Shown here piece by piece: positions 19,309 through 28,593 of a DNA stretch of 64,000 nt. A program made the position numbers and the translations under genes. The first letter of the stretch is position 1. Each line of letters opens with the position of its first letter. Source of the stretch: Bradyrhizobium genosp. L (lineage in GTDB: Bacteria > Pseudomonadota > Alphaproteobacteria > Rhizobiales > Xanthobacteraceae); assembly GCF_015624485.1 (NCBI RefSeq), contig NZ_CP061378.1:4278001-4342000 (forward strand), in the 5' to 3' direction. The notes beneath the pieces were generated by a model. The model saw only the letters and a list, made by a program, of their open reading frames with translations, did not search any database and had not been told where the DNA came from.

Positions 19309-20637
19309 ATGAGCGACGATGTCGAGAGCCGCGCGATCGGAAAGATGATGCGCCGGCTGATCCCGTTCCTAGTGCTGTGTTATTTCGTGGCCTATCTCGA
19401 CCGCGTCAATGTCGGCTTCGCCAAGCTGCACATGAACACCGCGCTCGGGCTGAGCGAGGCGGCCTACGGGCTCGGTGCGGGCCTGTTTTTCATCGGCTAC
19501 TTCTTCTTCGAGGTGCCCTCCAATATCCTGCTGGAAAAGTTTGGCGCGCGGCGCTGGATCGCCCGCATCATGATCAGCTGGGGCATCGTCTCGGCGGCGT
19601 TCGCGTTCATCCCGTCGATGTCGACGGCGAGCGGCATCTCGAGCGAATGGATCTTCTACTTCCTGCGCCTCCTGCTCGGCGCCTGCGAGGCCGGCTTCTT
19701 CCCCGGCATCATCTTCTATCTCACGCTCTGGTTCCCGAGCATCTATCGCGCCCGGGTCATCAGCCTGTTCATGCTGGCGATTCCGTTCTCGAGCATCGTC
19801 GGATCGCCGATCTCGGGACTGTTGCTCAATCTGGAAGGCTTCCACCTGCAGGGCTGGCAGTGGCTGTTCATCTGCGAAGCGCTGCCGTCGGTGCTGGTCG
19901 GCTTCGCCGTGCTCGTCTTCCTGCCCGACTTCCCGCGCCAGGCGCATTGGCTGCAGCCGGACGAGATCAAGTGGATCCAGAGCACCCTTGACGTCGAGCG
20001 GCAGCGAACCGAGGCCGTCGAGCACATCTCGATCATGCAGTCGATGACCGATTCCCGCGTGCTGGCGTGTGCGCTGATCTACTTCTGCCTCAACGCGGCA
20101 GGCTATGGCGTGGCATTCTTCCTGCCGACCATCATCAAGGCGTTCGGCGTCACCGACACCCAGACCGGCCTCATCGCCGCTTTGCCCTTCGTGTTCGGGG
20201 CGATCGGCATGGTGGTGCTGGGTCGCCATTCCGACAAGACGGGCGAACGGAAGTACCATGTCGCGGGGGCGCTGACGCTCGCGGCGGTCGGCATCGGCCT
20301 GGCCGGGCTGGTGTCGAGCCCGGTGCTGATCGTCGGCCTGCTCTGCCTGGCCCAGATCGGCGTCTCGGCGGTGCCGCCGATGTTCTGGCCGATGCCGGCC
20401 GGTATCCTGACCGGGGCCTCGGCTGCGGCGGGAATTGCCGCGATCAACTCGCTCGGCAATCTCTCGGGCTTCGCCGGCCCCTTCGCCATGGGCTATCTCA
20501 AGGACGTGACGGGCGGATTCACCGCGGGCCTGCTGCTGCTCGCCGTGGTCGGGCTGATCGGCGCGCTGGTCGCAATCCGGCTGCGGATCGATCCGGTGCT
20601 CGAGCGAGCCGCGCGCGCTCCCGTGATGGCGCATTGA
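19309..20637 (+). CDS. MFS transporter (anion:cation symporter type)
   Basis: A 442-residue transporter with 12 predicted helices. The N-terminal helix CYFVAYLDRVNVGFAKL and EVPSNILLEKFGARRWIARIM (loop 2-3 region) are typical of the ACS/phthalate permease family, and FGAIGMVVLGRHSDKTGERKYH is the second-half loop motif. I start it at the ATG at 19309, with GGGAGGGA 8 nt upstream. The likely substrate is an organic acid anion. It is divergent from a LysR regulator and may be under its control. Confidence 0.92.
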   Translation: MSDDVESRAIGKMMRRLIPFLVLCYFVAYLDRVNVGFAKLHMNTALGLSEAAYGLGAGLFFIGYFFFEVPSNILLEKFGARRWIARIMISWGIVSAAFAFIPSMSTASGISSEWIFYFLRLLLGACEAGFFPGIIFYLTLWFPSIYRARVISLFMLAIPFSSIVGSPISGLLLNLEGFHLQGWQWLFICEALPSVLVGFAVLVFLPDFPRQAHWLQPDEIKWIQSTLDVERQRTEAVEHISIMQSMTDSRVLACALIYFCLNAAGYGVAFFLPTIIKAFGVTDTQTGLIAALPFVFGAIGMVVLGRHSDKTGERKYHVAGALTLAAVGIGLAGLVSSPVLIVGLLCLAQIGVSAVPPMFWPMPAGILTGASAAAGIAAINSLGNLSGFAGPFAMGYLKDVTGGFTAGLLLLAVVGLIGALVAIRLRIDPVLERAARAPVMAH

Positions 20638-20653
20638 CCTCGGCTGGTGGCGG

Positions 20654-23020
20654 TCAGGCCGCCACCACCCGCGGGCCCGGTGCGACGACTTCCGATGGCT
20701 TGCTCAGCGTCGTGACCTCTGAGAAGCCGACGGCCCGGAGCTGATCGGCCATCAGGCGCCGCGCATCCTGCGCCATCGCGGCGTCGGGCACCACGACGGC
20801 CTGCGCGCCCGAGGTCAGCAGATCGGCCGGCAGGTCGACGGCCGATCCGGCGTCGAGCAGCACGTGATCATAGACCCTGAGCAACGCATCGATCGCGACC
20901 GTCAGGCGCGGCGACTGCAGATGCGCGCGATCGAAGCCCGGACGTCCGGCGCTGACCAGCTGAACCCGCGACTGCCTATCCCTGGTGATGATCTGCGCAA
21001 ACGTCGCCTCGCCCAGCATCAGCTCGGCAAGGCCCGGCGCGGCCGGATCGACCGAGGCCGCAGCCAGCGCCGGCGAGGACGCGACGAGATCGACCACCAC
21101 CACCTTGGCCTGCCGCGCCATCAGGCGGGCCAGCACCAGCGCGGTCTGCGTGACGCTCTCGCCGGCCGCCGTGCCGAGCACCGTGACCTTGCGGGCGGCG
21201 GCGCCGGCTTCGAGCAGATGCGCGGCAACGTCGTCGATTTCGCTCGCCAGCGCGGCAGGTGCCGGCGGCTCGCTAAGCGCGCGCTCGGGGACCGCGACCG
21301 GTTCGAGCGGCAATTCGGGCTGCCGTGGCAATTCGGGCGCGGCCGCCATTGCGGGCGCGAGTGACGGCTCGGGCCTGAACGAGGGTCTCGGCGCCGGCTC
21401 ATCCTCGACCACGGTCTCCAAGACCGGCTCGATGACCGGTTCGATGACCGGCTCGCGACGCTTCGCCGTTGCCGCCATGGCGCGGGTGACCGCCGAAGGC
21501 GCCGACATCCGCAGCAACTCGCCGGTGATGACGATGCCTGCTGACAGCAGCAGCGTCGCCAGCGTCGCGATCAGCACGATCGGCAGCTTCTTCGGATAGG
21601 CCGGGATGTTGGAGACGGTGGCGCGCGAGATGATGCGGCCGTCGGTCGGCGCGGCCTCGATGTTCTCGCGCGCGGTGGCCTCGCGATACTTGGCCAGATA
21701 AGCCTCCAGCAGATCGCGTTGCGCCCGCGCCTCGCGTTCGAGCGCACGCAGCTGCACGTCCTGGGTGTTGCTGGACGAGGCCTGCTTCTTCGATTGGTCG
21801 AGGCCCGCCTGCAGCGCCTGCACACGGCCGTCGGCGACACGGGCGTCGTTATCGAGCGAGCGCGAGATCTTGCCGGCTTCCTCGCGCAGCTGCCCGTCGA
21901 GATCGGCGATCTGTGCCTTCAATTCCTTGATGCGCGGATGGTTGGCGAGCAAGGTCGAGGATTGCTCGGCAAGCTGCGCGCGCAGCGTGCCGCGCTGCTC
22001 GGCGAGCCTGCGGATCAGCTCGGAGCTGAGCACCTCGGAGGCCTCGATCGGCTTGCCGCTTTGCAGCATCTCGCGAATCAGCCGCGCCTTGGTCTCGGCA
22101 TCCGCCTTCAGCGCGCGGGCATTGTTGAGCTGGGTGTTCAGCTCGCCCATCTGCTGGTTCGACAGCGGGATGTTGTTGGTGCCGACGAACAGGCTCGACT
22201 TCGAGCGGAATTCCTCGACCTTCGAATCCGCGTCTGCGACCTTGCCGCGCAGCTTGTCGATCTCGCCGAGCAGCCAGGTGCTGGCGGATTTGGCCTGATC
22301 CTGCCGCGAGGCCTGCTGCAGCACCAGATAGCCGTCGGCGATCGAGTTGGCGACGCGGGCGGCGAGATCGGGATCCTCGGACTGAAATTCGATCACGATG
22401 ACGCGCGACTTGTCGACCGCGTAGGCCTGGAAGCGCTCATAATAGGAATCGAGCACGCGCTCTTCGGGCGTCAGCGTGAACGGGTCACGGCCGATGCCGA
22501 ACAGCGCCAGCACCGATTTCAACGGCGAGAAGCCCTTGAGCACCGGATCGAACTCCGGGCGCTCGGCGAGCTTGTTCTTCTTGATGATCTCGCGCGCGAG
22601 GTCGCGCGACAGCAACAGCTGCACCTGGCTGGTCACCGCCTCGGCATCGAGCGCGGTGCGCTCGGTGTCACGCTCGCCGTTCGGCCGGAGGAAGGCATTC
22701 TCGCGGTTGTCGACCAGGATGCGCGCTTCGGACTTGTAGCGCGGCGTGACGAGGTTGACGGCGGCGAGCGACAGCGCGAACACCAGCACGGTCGGCACGA
22801 CGATCCAGCCGCGCCGCCGCGCCAGCGCGCGGCCGAGCACATGCAGATCGAGATCGTTGGTCTCGGATACACGAACGGATCTGGTTGGAGCAGGATCGAC
22901 CGGCGGTTTCGGCGGCACGAACTTCGCCGCAACAGGCTCGCCGGCAGCGAGCGCCGATTTCGGCAACGCCCGCTGCACGACGGCCTTGTCCTTGTCCCTA
23001 CGCCAGAATGCAAAGCGCAT
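20654..23020 (-). CDS. Wzz/GumC-like chain-length protein with degenerate BY-kinase-like domain
   Basis: A 788-residue inner-membrane protein. It has a cytoplasmic N-terminus, TM1 at about residue 75, a long periplasmic Wzz/GNVR coiled-coil region (about 95-480), TM2 (LPIVLIATLATLLLSAGIVI), a proline-rich linker with EPVIEPV repeats, and a C-terminal P-loop-like domain from about residue 611. In that domain the Walker A position reads GTAAGESVTQTA with no lysine, Walker A' reads VVVVDLVASSP, and there is no terminal Tyr cluster, so kinase activity is unlikely. GGGAG precedes the ATG at 23020. It is divergent from the Wza-like gene. Confidence 0.85.
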   Translation of the reverse strand: MRFAFWRRDKDKAVVQRALPKSALAAGEPVAAKFVPPKPPVDPAPTRSVRVSETNDLDLHVLGRALARRRGWIVVPTVLVFALSLAAVNLVTPRYKSEARILVDNRENAFLRPNGERDTERTALDAEAVTSQVQLLLSRDLAREIIKKNKLAERPEFDPVLKGFSPLKSVLALFGIGRDPFTLTPEERVLDSYYERFQAYAVDKSRVIVIEFQSEDPDLAARVANSIADGYLVLQQASRQDQAKSASTWLLGEIDKLRGKVADADSKVEEFRSKSSLFVGTNNIPLSNQQMGELNTQLNNARALKADAETKARLIREMLQSGKPIEASEVLSSELIRRLAEQRGTLRAQLAEQSSTLLANHPRIKELKAQIADLDGQLREEAGKISRSLDNDARVADGRVQALQAGLDQSKKQASSSNTQDVQLRALEREARAQRDLLEAYLAKYREATARENIEAAPTDGRIISRATVSNIPAYPKKLPIVLIATLATLLLSAGIVITGELLRMSAPSAVTRAMAATAKRREPVIEPVIEPVLETVVEDEPAPRPSFRPEPSLAPAMAAAPELPRQPELPLEPVAVPERALSEPPAPAALASEIDDVAAHLLEAGAAARKVTVLGTAAGESVTQTALVLARLMARQAKVVVVDLVASSPALAAASVDPAAPGLAELMLGEATFAQIITRDRQSRVQLVSAGRPGFDRAHLQSPRLTVAIDALLRVYDHVLLDAGSAVDLPADLLTSGAQAVVVPDAAMAQDARRLMADQLRAVGFSEVTTLSKPSEVVAPGPRVVAA

Positions 23021-23197
23021 CACACACTCCCGCGAACGCCGCGACTCCACCTCAACTGGCGCGATTACACTCCATTAAGGTTGCCGCTGGGTTAATCGGC
23101 ACGCTGGCGGGCAAAGCCGTCGCAGCGATATCCGTCATGCTTTGTTAACCATGAGCGCCGTTAATCAGGGCTGATATTGCCCGCAGGATTCCCCGAC

Positions 23198-23788
23198 ATG
23201 CGCGGTCCGCGCACCTTCATTCCCTGTCTGATTGCTGCGCTCGCACTGTCGGGCTGCATGAGCACGACCGGCCCGGTCGCGCTTGCGCCCGCGCCGATCG
23301 CCTATGCCGATCCCGGCGCCCCGGGCAATGACGGCTATCACCTCGGCCCCGGCGACAGGCTGCGCGTCGTGGTCTACGGCCAGGAAGGCCTCACCAATTC
23401 CTACGCCATCGACGCCGCCGGCGCGATCACGATGCCGCTGATCGGTCCGGTGCCGGCGCAGGGCCGTACCCCGGCCGGGCTCGCCGCCGAGATCACCGGT
23501 CGGCTGCGTAATGGATTTATCCGTGAGCCGTCGGTTGCGGTCGAGATCGAGGCCTATCGTCCCTTCTTCATCCTCGGCGAGGTCGCAGCCCCCGGCCAAT
23601 ATCCCTATGTGCCCAACATGACGGTCGAGAGCGCGGTGGCAATCGCCGGCGGTTTCACATCGCGCGCCAAGCGCGATGCCGTCACCCTCACCCACACCGA
23701 TGCGTCCGGCGCCGGCCGTTTCGTGGTGCCGCTCGGCACGCCGATGAGCCCCGGCGACACCGTATTCGTCAAAGAGCGCTGGTTCTGA
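23198..23788 (+). CDS. Wza-like polysaccharide export lipoprotein
   Basis: A 196-residue protein with a lipoprotein signal (LIAALALSGC), a Poly_export domain (YHLGPGDRLRVVVYGQEGLTNSYAIDAAGAITMPLIG, about 43-80) and a SLBB-like segment (FFILGEVAAPGQYPYVPNMTVESAVAIAGG). It is the short form of the outer-membrane secretion channel for exopolysaccharide. It starts the plus-strand run glycosyltransferase, phosphosugar transferase, polymerase; the glycosyltransferase begins 2 nt after its stop. Confidence 0.93.
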   Translation: MRGPRTFIPCLIAALALSGCMSTTGPVALAPAPIAYADPGAPGNDGYHLGPGDRLRVVVYGQEGLTNSYAIDAAGAITMPLIGPVPAQGRTPAGLAAEITGRLRNGFIREPSVAVEIEAYRPFFILGEVAAPGQYPYVPNMTVESAVAIAGGFTSRAKRDAVTLTHTDASGAGRFVVPLGTPMSPGDTVFVKERWF

Positions 23789-23790
23789 CC

Positions 23791-24942
23791 ATGGCGCAAG
23801 ACAACCAGGTGCAGACCTCGGACAGGCCGCTGCGCATCCTGCACGTCGTCCGCGCGCCGGTCGGCGGCATCTTCCGCCACATCCTCGACGTCGCCAACGG
23901 CCAGATCGAGCGCGGCCATCATGTCGGGATCGTCGCCGACAGCCTCACCGGCGGTTCGCGGGCCGATGTCGCGCTTGCCGAGATCGAGCCGCGCCTGAAG
24001 CTCGGCGTGCACCGGGTGGCGATCCGCCGCGAGCCGCGCTTCGCCGATTTCGCAGTCTGGATGCATATCGTTCGCCTGATCTGGAAGCTGAAGCCCGACG
24101 TCGTGCATGGCCACGGCGCCAAGGCCGGCGCCTATGTCCGGCTGCGGCGGCGCTCGAAAGAGGTCATCCGGGTCTACACGCCGCATGGCGGCTCGCTGCA
24201 CTACCCGCTCGATACGCTGAAGGGCATGTTCTACAGCCAGCTCGAGCGCACGCTGAAGGACAGCACCGACCTGTTCCTGTTCGAGAGCGCGTTCGCCCGC
24301 AACACCTATCAGCGCACCGTCGGCGTGCCGAACAGCGGCGTCGTGCATTGCGTGTTCAACGGCGTCACGGCCGAGGAATTCGAGCCGATCGTCAAGGCCG
24401 ACGATGCCACCGACGTGGCCTATGTCGGCGAGTTCAGGCGCATCAAGGGCGCCGACCTGCTGGTCGACGCCATCGCCAAGCTGCGCGCCGACGGCAAGCC
24501 GGTGACGCTCACGCTCGGCGGCGACGGCGAGGAGCTCGAGCGGCTGAAGGCGCAGGTCAAACGGCTGGCGCTCGAGGACGCCGTCCGCTTCATCGGCCAC
24601 GTCAAGGCGCGCTACGGCTTCTCCAAGGGCAGCCTGCTCGTGGTTCCCTCGCGCGGCGATTCGATGCCCTATGTGGTGATCGAGGCCGCCGCCGCCGGCG
24701 TTCCGATGATCGCCGCCAATGTCGGCGGCATCCCGGAGATCTTCGACAGCCACACCGACGCACTGTTCGCGCCGAGCAATGTCAACGCGATGGCCGACGC
24801 CATCAAGGCCGCGCTCGATGATCCGGCGCGGACCGCGGCGCGGGCGCAAAAGCTGCGCGAGCGGATCTCGGAACATTTCTCGCAGAGCGCGATGGTCGAG
24901 GGCGTGCTGGCCGGCTATCGCGACGCGTTTGCGAAAAATTAA
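23791..24942 (+). CDS. Glycosyltransferase family 4
   Basis: A 383-residue GT-B enzyme. N-terminal RILHVVRAPVGGIFRHILDVANGQ is the acceptor domain start. The donor domain has YVGEFRRIKGADLLVDAIAKL, TLGGDGEELERL and the nucleotide-sugar motif VVPSRGDSMPYVVIEAAAAGVPMIAANVGGIPE with its conserved Glu pair region. It is expected to add a sugar to the lipid-linked repeat unit at the cytoplasmic membrane face. It is translated right after the Wza-like gene. Confidence 0.93.
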   Translation: MAQDNQVQTSDRPLRILHVVRAPVGGIFRHILDVANGQIERGHHVGIVADSLTGGSRADVALAEIEPRLKLGVHRVAIRREPRFADFAVWMHIVRLIWKLKPDVVHGHGAKAGAYVRLRRRSKEVIRVYTPHGGSLHYPLDTLKGMFYSQLERTLKDSTDLFLFESAFARNTYQRTVGVPNSGVVHCVFNGVTAEEFEPIVKADDATDVAYVGEFRRIKGADLLVDAIAKLRADGKPVTLTLGGDGEELERLKAQVKRLALEDAVRFIGHVKARYGFSKGSLLVVPSRGDSMPYVVIEAAAAGVPMIAANVGGIPEIFDSHTDALFAPSNVNAMADAIKAALDDPARTAARAQKLRERISEHFSQSAMVEGVLAGYRDAFAKN

Positions 24943-25056
24943 CCACCCCTCACACCCGTAACCGTTTCTTCCGAATTTGTCCCGTTAAGTCCAGGCGGGG
25001 AATTTTGCCGCCGCGCTCGCATGCCCATTTGCATGCGCAGGAATGGACGTGGACAC

Positions 25057-26595
25057 GTGGAACCGCTCAACGCTCGCTCGATGCTGGATGCCGCTGCGTC
25101 GGCGACATCAGGCCAGCCGCAGGTCGAACGCCGCAGGCGCCTGTCGCCGGCCGCGCTCGAAATCACCAATCAGAAAGTTCGCGGCGCTTATTCGCCGATC
25201 GTGATCGCCGGTGCCGTCCGCCTCGCCGATTTCGCGCTGCTCAGCGTGGTCGGCATCAGCCTCTATCTCGGTTACGTCCGGCCGCACTCCGGATTCTACT
25301 GGGGCTATGTCGCCGCAATCCTCGGCGTTGCGCTCGCCGCGGTGATCTGCTTCCAGGCCGCCGATATCTACGAGGTGCAGATCTTCCGCGGCCAGCTCCG
25401 CCAGATGACGCGGTTGATCTCGTCATGGACTTTCGTCTTCCTGCTGTTCATCGGCGCATCGTTCCTGGCCAAGCTCGGCGGCGAAGTGTCACGGGTCTGG
25501 CTGTCGTCGTTCTTCTTCATCGGCCTCACGGTCCTGATCGTCGAGCGGCTGGTGCTGCGCTCGCTGGTGCGGGCCTGGGCGCATGACGGGAGGCTCGACC
25601 GCCGCACCGTCATCGTCGGCGCCGACCAGAACGGCGAGCACCTGGTTTCCGCACTGAACGCGGAAGAGGACTCCGACATCCACGTGCTCGGCGTGTTCGA
25701 CGACCGCAACGACGCCCGCGCCATGGACACCTGCGCCGGCAGTCCGAAGCTCGGCAAGGTCGACGACATCGTCGAATTCGCCCGCCGCACCCGCGTCGAT
25801 CTCGTGCTGTTCGCGCTGCCGATCTCGGCGGAGACCCGCATCTTGGAGATGCTGAAGAAGCTGTGGGTGCTGCCGGTCGACATCCGGCTGTCGGCGCACA
25901 CCAACAGGCTGCGCTTCCGCCCCCGCTCCTACTCCTATCTCGGCAAGGTGCCGACGCTCGACGTGTTCGAGGCGCCGATCACCGACTGGGACCTGGTGAT
26001 GAAATGGCTGTTCGACCGCGTGGTCGGCGGCCTGGCCCTGCTCGCGGCGCTGCCGGTGCTCGGACTGGTGGCGCTCGCGGTGAAGCTCGACAGCCCCGGC
26101 CCGGTGCTGTTCCGCCAGAAGCGCTTCGGCTTCAACAACGAGCGGATCGACGTCTACAAGTTCCGCTCGCTCTATCACCATCAGGCCGATCCCACCGCTT
26201 CGAAGGTCGTGACCAAGAACGACCCGCGGGTCACCCGCGTCGGCCGCTTCATCCGCAAGACCTCGCTCGACGAGCTGCCGCAACTGTTCAATGTCGTGCT
26301 CAAGGGCAACCTGTCGCTTGTCGGCCCGCGCCCGCACGCCGTGCAGAGCAAGCTAGAGAACCGCCTGTTCGACGAAGCCGTCGACGGCTACTTCGCCCGC
26401 CACCGCGTCAAGCCCGGCATCACCGGCTGGGCGCAGATCAACGGCTGGCGCGGTGAAGTCGATACCGACGAGAAGATCCAGAAGCGCGTCGAGTTCGATC
26501 TGTATTACATCGAGAACTGGTCGGTGCTGTTCGACCTCTACATCCTGCTCAAGACCCCGTTCTCGTTGCTGACCAAGAACGAGAACGCGTACTGA
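25057..26595 (+). CDS. Undecaprenyl-phosphate glucose phosphotransferase (WcaJ/PssY type)
   Basis: A protein of about 512 residues with four or five N-terminal helices (about 45-165), a CoA_binding_3-like domain (about 175-300) and a C-terminal bacterial sugar transferase domain (about 320-505) with [47 protein letters not shown] and [16 protein letters not shown]. It should transfer a hexose-1-phosphate to undecaprenyl phosphate, the first step of repeat-unit assembly. The start is unsettled: GTG 25057 is my choice; ATG 25021 or ATG 25081 are possible. Confidence 0.9.
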   Translation: MEPLNARSMLDAAASATSGQPQVERRRRLSPAALEITNQKVRGAYSPIVIAGAVRLADFALLSVVGISLYLGYVRPHSGFYWGYVAAILGVALAAVICFQAADIYEVQIFRGQLRQMTRLISSWTFVFLLFIGASFLAKLGGEVSRVWLSSFFFIGLTVLIVERLVLRSLVRAWAHDGRLDRRTVIVGADQNGEHLVSALNAEEDSDIHVLGVFDDRNDARAMDTCAGSPKLGKVDDIVEFARRTRVDLVLFALPISAETRILEMLKKLWVLPVDIRLSAHTNRLRFRPRSYSYLGKVPTLDVFEAPITDWDLVMKWLFDRVVGGLALLAALPVLGLVALAVKLDSPGPVLFRQKRFGFNNERIDVYKFRSLYHHQADPTASKVVTKNDPRVTRVGRFIRKTSLDELPQLFNVVLKGNLSLVGPRPHAVQSKLENRLFDEAVDGYFARHRVKPGITGWAQINGWRGEVDTDEKIQKRVEFDLYYIENWSVLFDLYILLKTPFSLLTKNENAY

Positions 26596-26607
26596 GACCC
26601 GACTGCC

Positions 26608-26690
26608 GTCATTGCGAGCGCAGCGAAGCAATCCATGCCGCGGCTCGGAGATAGATGGATTGCTTCGTCGCTTCGCTCCTCGCAATGACG
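26608..26690. repeat. Palindromic dispersed repeat (CGTCATTGCGAG family)
   Basis: The ends CGTCATTGCGAG and CTCGCAATGACG are exact inverted repeats, and the inner arms GAAGCAATCCAT and ATGGATTGCTTC pair again. It is an 83-bp intergenic hairpin, common in Bradyrhizobium and relatives. It lies between two polysaccharide genes on the same strand and could act as an attenuator or processing site. Confidence 0.85.
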
Positions 26691-26732
26691 AGGCGACGGA
26701 CTGAGTATTGTACCGAGTTGCGTGAGTATCCG

Positions 26733-28004
26733 ATGGCCTATGCGGCGACAGCCGGGACGTCTTTTTCCGCGACCACGGCGCCGCCGGGCGTGCTGGCGTT
26801 GCAGCGGGCGCTGGTGTGGCTGGCCGGCGCCTCCGGCGCGATCGTCTTCATCGAGCCGAGCCCGTACGAGCTCGTCACGCTGACCTCCTGCGTGCTGTTC
26901 TTCGCCACCGGCCTGCGCATGCGCGCGGCGTTCATGCCGCTGCTGTTCGCGCTCGTGATCCTCAATGTCGGCTACAGCATCGGCGCCATCCCGTTCTACG
27001 ACAAGCCGGAGGTGGTGAACTGGATCTTCACCTCCTGGTACATGGCGATAACGGTCGTCTTCTTTGCCATGGTGATCTCCGAGGACACCGAAGCGCGCCT
27101 CGACATGCTCAGGCGGGGCCTGATCGTCGGCGCAATGATCGCGGCACTCGCCGGTATCGCGGGCTATTTCCACCTGGTGCCCGGCGGCTACGAGCTGCTG
27201 ACGCTGTATGAGCGCGCCCGCGGCACCTTCAAGGACCCGAACGTGCTCGGCGCATTCCTGATCCTGCCGGCGCTGTTCGCGCTGCAGAGCGTCGTATCCG
27301 ACCGCCTCGGCAAGGCGTTTCGCAATGCCATCGCCTTCGCCGTGATGGCGCTGGCGATCCTGCTGGCCTTCTCCCGCGCCGCCTGGGGCGGCCTCCTGAT
27401 CACGTCGGCCTTCATGCTGGCGCTGATGGTGCTGACCAGCCGCACGCAGGCGCAGCGCTCGCGCATCATCGTGATGGCGCTGATCGCCGTGATCCTTGCC
27501 ATCGCACTTGTCGGCGTGCTGCTCTCGATCGGCTCGGTCGCCGACATGTTCAAGCAACGCGCGAGCTTCGACCAGAGTTATGACGAGGGCCGCTTCGGCC
27601 GCTTCGGCCGCCACATCCTCGGGGCCCAGATGGCGCTGGAGATGCCGTTCGGCATCGGCCCGCTGCAATTCCACACCTACTTTCCCGAGGATACCCACAA
27701 TTCCTTCCTCAACGCCTTCATGTCGGGCGGCTGGATCTCGGGCCTCTGCTATCCGACGCTGGTGTTCGTCAGCGTCATCATAGGCTTCCGCTACGTCTTC
27801 ATGCGGGTGCCGTGGCAACGTTCCTATCTGGCGGTATTCTCGGCGTTCCTCGGCACCGTCGGCGAAAGCTTCATCATCGATACCGACCATTGGCGGCACT
27901 TCTGGATGATGCTCGGCACGATGTGGGGCATGTACGCGGCGGCGGAGCGCTTCCGCGCCACCTCCGCAGAGCCGGTCAGCGCCGAGGCTTCGGCGGCATC
28001 TTGA
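26733..28004 (+). CDS. O-antigen ligase family protein (Wzy-like polymerase)
   Basis: A 423-residue membrane protein with about ten or eleven helices. The large periplasmic loop contains ARGTFKDPNVLGAFL and, later, GIGPLQFHTYFPEDTHNSFLNAFMSGG, the characteristic Wzy_C/WaaL region. It polymerises or ligates polysaccharide units. I start at the ATG at 26733; the frame is open further upstream, but that part lies in the dispersed repeat. Its last 29 nt overlap the convergent MarR gene. Confidence 0.88.
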   Translation: MAYAATAGTSFSATTAPPGVLALQRALVWLAGASGAIVFIEPSPYELVTLTSCVLFFATGLRMRAAFMPLLFALVILNVGYSIGAIPFYDKPEVVNWIFTSWYMAITVVFFAMVISEDTEARLDMLRRGLIVGAMIAALAGIAGYFHLVPGGYELLTLYERARGTFKDPNVLGAFLILPALFALQSVVSDRLGKAFRNAIAFAVMALAILLAFSRAAWGGLLITSAFMLALMVLTSRTQAQRSRIIVMALIAVILAIALVGVLLSIGSVADMFKQRASFDQSYDEGRFGRFGRHILGAQMALEMPFGIGPLQFHTYFPEDTHNSFLNAFMSGGWISGLCYPTLVFVSVIIGFRYVFMRVPWQRSYLAVFSAFLGTVGESFIIDTDHWRHFWMMLGTMWGMYAAAERFRATSAEPVSAEASAAS

Positions 28005-28500
28005 GACTGGCGCGCTGCTCCGGCGGCGTATCGATGACCGCCTTCAGCGCCTCGGTCGCTTCCAGCACGCCCCTGTAGCCGTCATTGGCGAAGCGCAGCA
28101 GCAGGCGCAGCTCGTCGTCGGTGTAGCTGCTCCAGCGCTTGAGCATCGCATTCTGCATCGGCACGTAGAATTTGCCGATCTCGGCGGCGGTCTCCTCCAC
28201 CACCGAGATGAACACCTTGCGGCGGTCGCTTTCGTCGCGCTCGCGGCGCACGTAACCCGCATTCTCCAGACGATCCACCACACCGGTGATCGCACCGGTG
28301 GTCAGCCCGGTGACTTCGGCGAGACGCCCCGCGGTCACCCGCCCCTCGAGGTGGAGAATGTCCATGCATTCCATGTCGGAATTGGAAATTCCGGCCATGT
28401 TCGCAACGGCTTGACCATACATCACACCCTGCGCCGAGGACCGCCGCATGGCCTCCTCGAGTTGCTGCATCAGCGCCGCGCGCGATTTCGCGCTTGACAA
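27976..28500 (-). CDS. MarR-family transcriptional regulator
   Basis: A 174-residue winged-helix regulator. The recognition region is TAGRLAEVTGLTTGAITGVVDRLENAGYVRRERDESDRRKVFISV (about 68-112), typical of MarR. It is divergent from an FAD-dependent monooxygenase gene, with a perfect palindrome in the gap. MarR proteins in this setting usually repress the neighbouring gene until an aromatic ligand binds. It converges on the polymerase gene with a 29-nt overlap. Confidence 0.92.
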   Translation of the reverse strand: MSSAKSRAALMQQLEEAMRRSSAQGVMYGQAVANMAGISNSDMECMDILHLEGRVTAGRLAEVTGLTTGAITGVVDRLENAGYVRRERDESDRRKVFISVVEETAAEIGKFYVPMQNAMLKRWSSYTDDELRLLLRFANDGYRGVLEATEALKAVIDTPPEQRASLKMPPKPRR

Positions 28501-28529
28501 GGCTCACCTCATACCTTAGTCGATTGATA

Positions 28530-28544
28530 TCTTAGTAACTAAGA
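28530..28544. promoter_or_regulatory. Candidate MarR operator
   Basis: The 15-bp perfect palindrome TCTTAGTAACTAAGA lies 30 nt upstream of the MarR start and 50 nt upstream of the monooxygenase start. A TTGATA box at 28524-28529 directly precedes it on the plus strand, so a bound dimer would cover a promoter spacer. A half copy (CTTAGT) is at 28515-28520. Confidence 0.6.
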
Positions 28545-28593
28545 GAATTAGCTACTAACCTTTCCTAGCCCACCAGACTGCATGGAGCAAGGC

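Noticed and set aside
21410..21460. Short tandem repeat in the Wzz gene
   Set aside because: The repeated 12-mers only encode the EPVIEPV linker and are part of the protein.
26655..26732. Upstream extension of the polymerase gene
   Set aside because: It runs through the dispersed repeat, and the protein sequence there does not resemble a polymerase N-terminus.
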